Origin: Aspergillus flavus
Taxonomy: Eukaryota; Ascomycota; Eurotiomycetes; Eurotiales; Aspergillaceae
NCBI RefSeq assembly: GCF_009017415.1
Contig: NC_092406.1
Coordinates: 682,001 to 746,000, forward strand
Direction: 5' to 3'
Length of the DNA stretch: 64,000 nucleotides
The notes beneath the pieces were generated by a model, which saw only the letters and a program-made list of their open reading frames with translations, was not told the origin of the DNA and ran no database searches. Every line of letters begins with the position of its first letter. Position 1 is the first letter of the stretch. This document shows positions 55,501 through 64,000 of the stretch, piece by piece. The position numbers and the translations under genes are program-made.

Positions 55501-58077
55501 ATGGCTATCAAAACCAGGCACATCCCTGTTCTTCCACGTCCAAGATGGCTCGATGCGGCAGGGATGGGCAAAGGCATTGATCATGACCGCCAGCATCTAA
55601 GCATCGTCCTTGCTGCAGGCCAAACTATCAAGGCTCGTCAAACCAACACCGCAATCACTGGCGAGCTCACTCTGCGCTTGCTGAACGACGATAATCAAAC
55701 GGAGGCATCCAAAAAAGTGGGCAGCGACTGGGCTGAGCTCAGCGCTAGTGTTGTCTCTGTGCCATTCATCGACACGCTGTACACCGATACCTCAAATGCC
55801 GCTGTGGAGCCGGTGGTTGAATATGAATATCCGGATGGTTCGAAGCAACTACCCGTTTATCGCAAGGGACAAAGTCAGAGCGAATTCTTCAATCACTGGG
55901 ATAATCAGGGGTCGGAGTTCGCACTTCTTGACTCCAGCTACACACAAGTCCTCGTTCCTGTGATTGATAAAGAGGCATTGAGACATCCGCAGGAGGTGGA
56001 CAATATTGACGGGCTGATCGGATACTATGAATCAGTGTTTTCATTCTACAATGCCTTGGCCGGGCTATCATTCGAACCTGAGCGTCCTTCTGATCTGAAC
56101 AGTACCAATCGTTACTTCATGAAGGCTGACAAACACGGCGCCGGTGGCGCGTATTACGGCCAGAACTGGACCGCAGCGTCGACTAATGCGATCAAGGAAT
56201 GGTGGCTGCTGCCGTCTGCGAGCAACTGGGGCAATCTACACGAGATCGGTCACGGATATCAGATGTCGTTCCGCAATGACCGATATTTCTGGAACGGTGA
56301 AGTATCCAACAACGTTTATGCCGCTCTATACCAGAGCGCCTATCTAGGCGACCGCAAGTATCAGGAAGGCTGGCTGTATAACTATGGAAAGCAAGCCCAA
56401 GTTGAGCAAGGTATCATCAGTGACATCACGTCGCACAAGTCACTCAATGACTGGGATCTTCGCGCGAAGCTATACTTTCTCGTCTTGATGGTGGAAAAGG
56501 CAGGTGTCGACTCGTTTGCCGATTTCAACCAGCAGTATCGTCTGGTTAGCAACCAGCCAAACTTCGATTCCACTAATCATCTGCTTCTGGATATGCTCTC
56601 TGACAGCTTCTCCCGCATTGGACACATTGATGTGACACCGTTTGTGGAGCTATGCAGTGGATATATCTCACCAGGACAGCGTGAAATCAACCAGTTTGGT
56701 CAAGGCAGAGCCGTTTATCCGCTAAATCAGCTTGTGGATGGAGATACCTTGACACAGCTCCAGGAGCAGCTGAAATTGCAAAGCCCTCTTACCTTAGTCA
56801 CTGTCTCCCAATTGCTCGCTAGCGGGATCAAAGGTGATGTCAGCCTCGAACTCAAGATCGATGATTTCAGCCAAATCTACGGGAAGACTATCACAGTGCT
56901 GGACGGCTCCCGCTATGTCCGCCAGCTCACCGTTGAAACCGAGAATATATACCTTGGAGATCTGCCGATCGGTGTATATACTTTGCGTCTCCCGTTGGGG
57001 CGAAACAGCAAATACCAGGTTGATCAACGCTATCTGGTTGTCAAGCCTGGATCAGCTCAGGTGCACGTGAATTTTGTCCCTCAGACTGGGTCTCAAGTGA
57101 CCAACCAAGAGATAAAGCTGCTAGGTCTAGGGGACAATTTGTTCAGCACCATACTAGTCGATCAAGCAAATCACGTCGTGCAAGTAGCCGTGACTAACAA
57201 AGACCCTCATTCTTACTTTGGTAATGAAACATACGCAGAAGTCGTCATCAAAGATAACACTGGCAAGGAGCAGTTCCGCGCTACAATGCCAGGAGTCGGA
57301 GCAACACTACGTGATGACAAAATAGCTTTCAAGCCGGGCTACACCCTCGAGGTTTATCATGCGGAACCCAGCCACCGCATCCAGCTGAGACCAGACTTTG
57401 ACGGGGTGATCGACCACAACCAGAAGAGGAATATCTTCGAGATAACCTCCAGTGGTCTCAAAAACCAATCACTCAACAACGACCCGCTGGCTGCCTTACT
57501 AGCACGCATAGCAGCGGCAGCAACTGCGCTGCGGAGTCACCCTACTCGATTACACGCTGAGTGTCCCAGCAAGGTGGATATTTGGCTCGCCATCGACCAG
57601 TTTACAGGCTCTCAACGCGAGGCTTTGCTAAAAGAATATTCCGACTGCATACCATCCGACAATAATGCCCCCAGCGAAGGGCTCGGCAATTCCTTTACAG
57701 CTGCATTCAAAGGCATCGGGGATTGGCAGTTCCTGACGACAGAATTAGATTTAGTCGGCAGAAAGCTGACTGTAGCTTTGAGGGACGGGATAGCTCATCA
57801 CTATTTCAACGATACGTACGCTGCCTTGCAGGTTCTAGATGCTGATGGAAACGAGCTTCTCAATCTGGATGTCAAGGGCAGCACATCTCAAACGGCACGA
57901 AACTGGACTTTGCCTCTTTCTGGCTACGGGGGAGAGGTGCTCAACATCCGTCACGAGGAAGCGCCCACCCGCCTGTTCATTAACAACAACATGCGAGACC
58001 TTCGCTTGTCTGGTCGTGAGACAAGGCAGAACTACCGTGTCACGTCCACCGGGCTCGAACTTCTAACCCGAACTTAA
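55501..58077 (+). CDS. Peptidase M60 (enhancin-like) metalloprotease
   Basis: A single 2577-nt frame, 858 residues, without introns, in a neighbourhood of multi-exon genes. After an N-terminal beta-rich region (about 1-110) comes the M60 catalytic domain with the zinc motif HEIGH at residues 247-251 and a downstream Glu at 267, satisfying HExxHx(8-28)E. Two copies of the mucin/carbohydrate-binding module that accompanies bacterial and insect-virus enhancins follow: about residues 537-620 (LLGLGDNLFSTILVD, NETYAEVVIKD) and about 735-830 (FKGIGDWQFLTTELD, YAALQVLDADG). No N-terminal signal peptide is evident. Family members degrade mucin-type glycoproteins. Lack of introns and the bacterial-style architecture suggest horizontal acquisition (inference). 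Confidence 0.85.
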   Translation: MAIKTRHIPVLPRPRWLDAAGMGKGIDHDRQHLSIVLAAGQTIKARQTNTAITGELTLRLLNDDNQTEASKKVGSDWAELSASVVSVPFIDTLYTDTSNAAVEPVVEYEYPDGSKQLPVYRKGQSQSEFFNHWDNQGSEFALLDSSYTQVLVPVIDKEALRHPQEVDNIDGLIGYYESVFSFYNALAGLSFEPERPSDLNSTNRYFMKADKHGAGGAYYGQNWTAASTNAIKEWWLLPSASNWGNLHEIGHGYQMSFRNDRYFWNGEVSNNVYAALYQSAYLGDRKYQEGWLYNYGKQAQVEQGIISDITSHKSLNDWDLRAKLYFLVLMVEKAGVDSFADFNQQYRLVSNQPNFDSTNHLLLDMLSDSFSRIGHIDVTPFVELCSGYISPGQREINQFGQGRAVYPLNQLVDGDTLTQLQEQLKLQSPLTLVTVSQLLASGIKGDVSLELKIDDFSQIYGKTITVLDGSRYVRQLTVETENIYLGDLPIGVYTLRLPLGRNSKYQVDQRYLVVKPGSAQVHVNFVPQTGSQVTNQEIKLLGLGDNLFSTILVDQANHVVQVAVTNKDPHSYFGNETYAEVVIKDNTGKEQFRATMPGVGATLRDDKIAFKPGYTLEVYHAEPSHRIQLRPDFDGVIDHNQKRNIFEITSSGLKNQSLNNDPLAALLARIAAAATALRSHPTRLHAECPSKVDIWLAIDQFTGSQREALLKEYSDCIPSDNNAPSEGLGNSFTAAFKGIGDWQFLTTELDLVGRKLTVALRDGIAHHYFNDTYAALQVLDADGNELLNLDVKGSTSQTARNWTLPLSGYGGEVLNIRHEEAPTRLFINNNMRDLRLSGRETRQNYRVTSTGLELLTRT

Positions 58078-59152
58078 ACCGGGTGGAAGAGCCTTTCTAA
58101 CTTTTGAGTCTATCAGTTTCGAAAGCTTTAGCCTAGTGCTTCTTACTTCCTTTTTCACGGTCTGTATGGTCATTTGCTACTAGGTAGAAACTCTCAAAAA
58201 GAAGGTTGACTGTATTACTCAATTAAGCACCATTGGTAGAAAAATGAAAGCCTGTTAAAGACAAGGCCATGTTCATCTGCTCCCAGGTCCATAGACTTAT
58301 GGATAGAATAAACAACAGTGTATGGATTACTCTATACAAGTTAGTTTAAGGGACTAGTGGCATTAATGCGTCTTTCCACTATCCTTCATTTCTTCTCTAA
58401 CATTTCCTATTGTAATTTTTATTTTGTCTCTACTCCTTCCGATGCGCTCTGTTCCGCCTGTCCCTCAAATCTAATATGCTTGGCATCCTCAAGGGTAGCA
58501 GGGTACGACTCAATGATATTTTACCGTATGACTTTTGCGCGTTTGTGGGCTGGAACCGCAATGCTTCGCTCTAGATCGATCTTTGGTATCTCTATACACT
58601 CTTTTGAATAGAGTATACATTGCTATGGGAGACCTTGTTCCAGGGCGCTGGTTAATGTAATCCAATTTCTACAGATTAGACTTGACAAGGAGGTTTCCCT
58701 AAAGGTATAAGATATATGATCCAAACTGTTGAGCTTAATTTTGGGGCGCGGCGTAGACTGATAGGTCTTGGTATGGGGCAGGATAAAGCTTCCATCCCGT
58801 TTGCCCCAATGCCCCATTTCTTAGAACCATGTTTCGAGGCGGATGCTCAGGCCGCTTAACCAGAAGTAGTTGAAAAGTAATTAGTCTCTACACTGTAGTA
58901 CAGAAGTCAAACTCCATAAAGAAAGGCAGGAGAAACTTACTTCTGTTCTTAAGGGCATTCTCAACTGGGGGGTCCAGTCTAGTATCACGAAGACAGCAAA
59001 ATCTAGATAAATTGTCCATCCCCGGGACCAAACAATTATGGAATTAAATAGCTTCCTCATTCTTTTCATTTTTTCCTTTCCCTTTAATTCCTCTATCTCT
59101 TCCTATTTACAGTTCTATGAGCCTATCCTTGCTTGTTCGACAGCCTGCAAAG
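58078..59152. other. Intergenic stretch
   Basis: About 1.1 kb, AT-rich, with no supportable feature apart from the promoter side of the next gene (pyrimidine-rich tract at 59066-59112). Confidence 0.4.
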
Positions 59153-59793
59153 ATGTACTGGCCATTACTTGTGGTCTCCTCGTTCCTAGTACCTTTAGCT
59201 GCTAGCCAAGGCAACGACACGATTGTCGCGAAAAGAGGCGCACCTGCGTTTCTTGGCGAAAGAAAATATATGCTAGACCAGTGTCCTGAACTCGAAATAA
59301 TGGGTGAAACGGGTTCGAGAGGTCAAAATCGACCACCTCCACAAAGTCTCGCGTTCGATTGCAAGAATCCCGACAAGCCTGGTAAAATTACCACAGGAGC
59401 TTTGTGTCTGAACAAATGTCTTGGCTGGGATAAAAACACGCATCAATTTATCTCACAAAAGAAGTATGTCCACACCCTGAAATCGGTATAACCAATCCCT
59501 GACCGGTCTAGTGGAAATGGACTTATGGAATGGAATGGTAATTGTTGGGCCTGTCGTTTTCAGAGAAACGAAAAGGGGGACAATTTTTCCTGTTTATGCG
59601 CGAACGTGCCCGAGCCTAAAAGGTATCATGACATTTACTCAAATGTAGATATGGATCGGAGGACATTCAATCTAGGTAAGCATATGGTGTGATCAAAGCT
59701 AAACTGTTGTGTTAATTGACGGTTGTAGACGGTGTTGTCGAGCTTGGTAACGGCGGTGTTCTACGATGCCATGGGCAATATGGATATTGTTGA
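59153..59793 (+). CDS. Small secreted cysteine-rich protein, unknown family
   Basis: Exons 59153-59463, 59512-59675 and 59729-59793, with introns of 48 and 53 nt; 179 residues. The signal peptide is MYWPLLVVSSFLVPLAASQG; an upstream in-frame ATG (59117) would add 12 residues and spoil it. The mature protein has ten cysteines (for example CLNKC, NCWAC, SCLC and the C-terminal GYC) and a dibasic KR shortly after the signal, a possible Kex2 site. The last exon brings the final two cysteines, which supports the splice model. The features fit an effector-like or antimicrobial-like peptide, but I recognise no family. Confidence 0.65.
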
Positions 59794-62002
59794 GACGAGA
59801 TGGGCATATGTAGTCTGTTCCCTTGCCTAGGCAGAGGGTAGAGTAACCGTTATTGCTATTGAAACCTGCCTTGAACTTGGAATTAATATCGATCATTCTT
59901 TATATAATTTGAACCTACCTTAGTTGTCTATTCCTACATTTGTCTAATTGACATATGCATAGTTCTTCCCAAGCATACACTAGAGACGGAACGGTGAGAG
60001 CAAAGCGCCACAGACTACCCATCATAGAGAGTATACTAGATTATACTTTGTCAAAGCCGCACAAAAAGGTTTCGTTAGCTGTCTACCTTGAATATCCCAG
60101 TTATCCAGCTGTGCGTTATACAACTTGGATATGATGTCTGCTTGGAAGCATATAGATCAACCTCAGTAGGGGATGTATCTCAAGCTATATCCAGATCATG
60201 TCGTCACGAAATACAAAGGTCAATGTCAATAAACTCTCTTGCTCCATGCTGAGATGGGGCCTGTGCATTGGACAAGTTGTTTCCTGAAAGCTAGATCGCA
60301 GCTCCTCGTACAGTACTTAAAATGGATGTGCTTTCATAACCCCTAGCGAACCTATTCGTGCACAAGATATTGTTTTCGCGTCTAACGCTCAAAAAGTATA
60401 CTATTGCTTGGAGTCAATTGTAGTAGGCATAGTATCAGTCCTGTTTCGACTCATAAAGCAATGCTGTAGTCTCATGGGCCACACAGCCGAGAGATCGATA
60501 ACAGCATGTAACTTCCATCGGACTCTTGAGGCCATCAGTGCAACATGCTCGGCTACCGACATTTAGAAGCCAAGACTGAGTTTTTTACTGGTGCAGTTGT
60601 AACAGACTTAAGCACATGGCACTACCATTGATTGAGCTACCGTGTCAGGATAATATGTAACATAGCAGTCCTCAGTAAAAATGTGGTATATCGGCAACCT
60701 AGTACAAATCTGACTTTACTCCAATGGAAGATGATCCAAGCAGTTCTAATCTGAGCGTTTCATTCACACTCCCATCGTTAAATCGTGATTATATTATTCC
60801 TTTTAGCGGGTAAGAAAAACAGAATTGTATAGGACTGGCCATGACATGGAGTAGCTAATACAACCATGTGAAGTTAGAGGAGGAATAAAATGCCTACCAA
60901 TGGTTGCCAAAGCTTATGATTCTCTATTCAATAGCGATTTTACAACCACGGGGTGGCATGTCTGATTCTATTAAACTTATGGGTTCAGAAACCACACAAG
61001 ACAGATGCTGACGTCAATCTTAATTCAGCCTGATAGTCTCCCTGCTCCACACGTAACCAGATAAGTCTTAATCATCATGAATAATTACCTTCAATCTCCC
61101 CAGTCCTGTTTATGTGGCCGTAGGAGTCTTTACCATTCTGGAGGGCAGAATTACTATACAGGCATTGGATTGTCCAATACTGCATCAAGCACAGGAACCT
61201 TCGGAACTTCCCCAGACAAATTTTTAACTTGGCGTGCATACACCGGCTTGCCATCGCGACTGGACTCCAATTAGCTTACTTGTGTTAGTCGATATATGTG
61301 GCTTATTCAGAGCAAGCGACTATGGCCAAGGAATGATGACACTCCAGGCATATTACATAAACTTACAACCTATCACTTATCAACATTCGAAATCGCCATA
61401 GGTAGACGCAATGCATGGTTTATATATATCTAATGTGCTATCAAGCTGCATTGTCATCAATGATTTTGCACTATCAGCGCATAGGCAATCAACTGAGACT
61501 AGTTTATAACGCCTCGTTAATCAAGGCATAATGTTACATCTTGAAGCAACCCTAACAGGGATATTTCAAATCCAACATTATCCCCTGCAAGACTATCTTC
61601 TGCTGGTAAGAGGAGATGTCAAAAAAGGTGCACGCGTAATCTAGTTCAGATATCATGCAACAACAACAGGGATATCTGATAATTGACCCAACATCTGGCC
61701 TCCGGCCTATGAGAAGCCCAGATGCTGACGGAGCTAAATAATGCTTATTTGAATCTAGACTGATTTACTCAGGTGCTGCCTCAGAAGACAAGGTTGTTAG
61801 TCTTCCATGGTAGCCTCAGTGAATATTTAAGTAACGAGGAAGCCAGCTGAGCTCTTCTATTATCCAGCAATCAACATCCTCCTCAATCCAACAACACTAT
61901 CAAGCTTTACCTTCTACAAGCCTTACAAAGTCCACAATATTGTAAGTCTAACACAAGCATTAACTGTGTACATCATCAGTAACCAATCCTTCATCCAGCA
62001 CA
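59794..62002. other. 2.2 kb stretch without recognised genes
   Basis: Only short AT-rich frames. The frame at 61077-61274 (+) has no family motif. No transposon ends or RNA genes recognised. Confidence 0.4.
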
Positions 62003-62278
62003 ATGCAGTTCACCTACACTGCCATCGCCCTCGCTCTAGCTACCACCATCTCGGCCCAGAGCAGCTACCTCATCATGAGCTGCAATACCAGCCCCATCCC
62101 CTGCCAGAATGTCGGTATCCCCTGCAACAATGAAAACACTCCCTGGGCCTGTCCTGTCAGTGGTGACAAGGTGGAGCTCTTCTCAAACAGCTGCCGCAAC
62201 ATCAATGGCTATCCTGAGGTTCGCGGATCCGGCTTCACTTTGAGTGACGCCCAACAGACAGCTGGATGCAAGGCTTAA
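62003..62278 (+). CDS. Small secreted cysteine-containing protein (91 residues)
   Basis: Intronless. The signal peptide MQFTYTAIALALATTISAQ is followed by 72 mature residues with six cysteines (MSCNTS, IPCQNV, IPCNNE, WACPVS, NSCRNI, AGCKA), compatible with three disulfides. Many Asn, Gly and Ser residues suggest an extracellular protein. It starts with MQFT like the KP4-like peptide at 12223, but the mature parts are unrelated. No family recognised; effector-like by size and composition. Confidence 0.65.
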   Translation: MQFTYTAIALALATTISAQSSYLIMSCNTSPIPCQNVGIPCNNENTPWACPVSGDKVELFSNSCRNINGYPEVRGSGFTLSDAQQTAGCKA

Positions 62279-62429
62279 ATGGAGCAGCATTCAATGACAC
62301 GGGACGGTGGTGAGGGCATCATTTGGTTCAAATGTGTTCAGCAACTTATGTCGTTCTTTAAATTGTGATAGCTGGAGGATTTCGGTAGTCAATTTACTCA
62401 ATATTGTCCCCCTCAGATCTAGATCAGTA

Positions 62430-62660
62430 GATCAGATTTCTTACTCGGAGCTCACACAAACAAAATGGAAGTGGAAGGTGCTTATTTTCCGGGTGGTGGT
62501 TGATGACTCGGATCACGAACAGTTGGAAGTAACGATCGATCCTAAGGAGCACAAAGCTTATCTATGGGTTACTGAAGAGGAATTTAGGAGTGATTTATGT
62601 GGGGATGTGAGGTTAGAGTGGATCTCGTTGAATCAGAAGAAGACCATACTAGAGGCCTTT
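62430..62660 (+). pseudogene. C-terminal fragment of a Nudix-type hydrolase
   Basis: The frame 62307-62768 contains KWKVLIFRVVVDD, VTIDPKEHKAYLWVTEEEF and DVRLEWISLNQKKTILEAF. This is the order of strands and the W-V/A-T-E-E-E motif that close fungal NUDIX domains. The Nudix box and the start of the domain are absent, and the sequence after LEAFEQP continues into the repeat units described next. It is read as a 3' gene fragment, not a gene. Confidence 0.5.
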
Positions 62661-62684
62661 GAACAACCCTGGATCCATTCATGG

Positions 62685-63075
62685 GGCTGCACTGCAATCT
62701 TAGTGCAATCCAGGCTTAGCTACAAATGCTTAGAAAATTTCTACTCTCTAACTCACTGTGTCATCTGACAATTTTGTGCATAAGGCAGCACTGCAATCTT
62801 AGCTCCATTCAGGGTTGACTGCAAATGCTTAGAAACTTCCTGAGTTCTGACTCTGTATTTACGTGCGGTGACTCAGCCAAGGCTGTCACTGCAATTTTAG
62901 CTCGCTGAAGGGTTGAAGAGCTCCACGCTCAGCCTCGTCTGGGCAACCACGTGTCACCTCTTCATAAGGCCAGTGTACTTCAACCTTGGGGCCTAGAATA
63001 TGTCAGCCTCGCATGTACTCTTTGTAAATGTGATCAGATGAGGCTGATGCACTGCACTTTTAGCACCCTGGAGGG
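62685..63075. repeat. Degenerate repeats built on ACTGCAATCTTAG
   Basis: ACTGCAATCTTAG occurs at 62691 and 62790, ACTGCAATTTTAG at 62888 and ACTGCACTTTTAG at 63051. The first two units also share a downstream CAAATGCTTAGAAA block about 35-45 nt later. Spacing is 99, 98 and 163 bp, so this is an eroded tandem array of about 98-bp units. Confidence 0.6.
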
Positions 63076-63273
63076 GCAGTTGGGCTTATCTAAGCCTCAC
63101 GACTCAGCCCTAGTTCAGCCTCGTCTTCAGAAGTAAGATCTGTGCTCTTCAGAGACATACAGTTCTGCTTGTCTTTCCGCGTCTTACAACGCAGGTGCTA
63201 GTGAATTCAACCAAGAGATTCATGAGACTTAAGTTGCATCACCACAGAAGCTTCGATTGAGCAAGCGACGAAG

Positions 63274-64000
63274 ATGTCTCTGAGACGACTTCTCAACCCG
63301 ACGGACGATGACGCTGGAGACGAATGGCCAGATGATATGCGGCGTGTTCGTCCGCGACTAGGAGGGCCTGTTGACTGGTAGCTGATGCCCACTCTATCTT
63401 ATCGTAGTTCATTGTTGATGGAACTAGGGCTCTAAATCCAACAGAGGACCATCCCGACCAGATGGTCTATCCAACAGACATGTCATTCAATCACTCCTTC
63501 GCTGATCAAGACATGATGTTTGTAAATCAGCTGGTACCTATTCCGGGACTAGACGCCATTTCCTTCGATCAAACCTCCTTTTTACAGCCGGTGCCTGATG
63601 ATGTAGGATTGAGTGGTACATCCATGACATCAACGCCTGGGCTTGAATTTATCGATGGACCAGTAGGTAACGTTGACGTTTCGATGGTAGACGTCGCTTC
63701 CAGTGTGCAGGAAGAGCAGGTGTGCTTTGGCATGGTTGGTCATAATCCCCTGCATAAGCATCAGATATTAACGTTTACCCAGCTCGTCCACGAGAAGGTT
63801 AAATTAGTCGGAATAGGTCAAGACCTAGAAACTAAAATACTAGCACTCAAAGAGGCCAACCAGCATTTTCAAACCCTTACCATTCAACCGTCTAGCGATG
63901 GGCCACTCTTCCTCAGGTTTCCTGACGGCACAGATCTAGGTTATCTATCTAAAAAGATGGAACAGGCGTTGCAAGAGCTTATCGGTCGGCCCTTATTCGA
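63274..64000 (+). CDS. 5' end of a probable SNF2-family helicase (runs off the window)
   Basis: Exon 1 63274-63377, a 50-nt intron, then exon 2 from 63428 open to the window end; about 225 residues visible. The start is MSLRRLLNPTDDD with a basic PRLGGPVDW segment, followed by an acidic, Ser/Thr-rich region. Then comes a segment reading VCFGMV, VKLVGIGQDLETKI and LFLRFPDGTDLGYLSKKM. This pattern is found upstream of the helicase domain in fungal SNF2/SMARCA3-like proteins that carry an N-terminal DNA-binding part. The ATPase motifs themselves would lie outside the window, so the assignment is tentative. Role if correct: ATP-driven chromatin or DNA-repair translocase in the nucleus. Confidence 0.5.

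Noticed and set aside
1..64000. tRNA, rRNA or CRISPR elements
   Set aside because: Scanning by eye for GGTTCGAATCC-type B boxes and for regularly spaced identical repeats gave no convincing case. A tRNAscan run would be decisive.

Overview
The window is filamentous-fungal nuclear DNA. The genes are split by short introns (38-112 nt) with GTAAGT/GTATGT-type donors and CTAAC-like branch sites, and the families are typical of ascomycetes: Zn2Cys6 factors, But2-domain wall proteins, rhodopsin-like membrane proteins, CorA-like transporters and KP4-like secreted peptides. An Aspergillus/Penicillium-type genome is my inference from this repertoire; no single marker proves it. I rebuilt the exon structures by hand from reading frame, splice dinucleotides and family resemblance. 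Every multi-exon model listed as a complete gene keeps an open frame through all junctions.

Left part (1-10 kb): a FarA/Ctf1-like Zn2Cys6 activator (920-3438, -), a peroxisomal enoyl-CoA isomerase-like protein (3989-4861, -) and a divergently transcribed THEM6-like thioesterase (5188-6104, +). CCTCGG elements lie in the promoters, so this looks like a small fatty-acyl module. Gene relics follow (FunK1-type fragment, choline monooxygenase fragment), with a perfect hairpin between them and a But2-domain secreted protein (9401-10494).

Middle (12-31 kb): a KP4-like secreted peptide; an alkylsulfatase pseudogene with three separate lesions; a thioredoxin-fold protein without its CxxC; a 4.6 kb stretch without recognisable genes; a rhodopsin-domain membrane protein; a GH18 gene broken by one in-frame TGA; a secreted BBE-type FAD oxidoreductase; and an acidic protein with Cys-pair knuckles.

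31-44 kb: a ten-exon amino-acid permease, a 79-residue small protein, a CorA-like transporter, a protein kinase with a long C-terminal WD40/propeller-like region, an HXXXD acyltransferase relic and a Nudix hydrolase.

44-64 kb: a SAM methyltransferase next to the 3' remnant of an acyl-CoA ligase; together with the acyltransferase relic these may be the ruins of a biosynthetic cluster. Then come a 12-exon secreted six-hairpin glycosidase, several small secreted proteins, a five-repeat BTRD1-like secreted protein, a two-domain GFA/CENP-V protein, an intronless M60 (enhancin-like) metallopeptidase that may have been acquired horizontally, a Nudix 3' fragment followed by degenerate repeats, and the 5' end of a probable SNF2-family helicase that runs off the window.

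No rRNA, tRNA, CRISPR array or intact transposon was recognised. The window combines accessory, secretome-rich functions with many decayed genes, which fits a fast-evolving, possibly subtelomeric-like region (inference).
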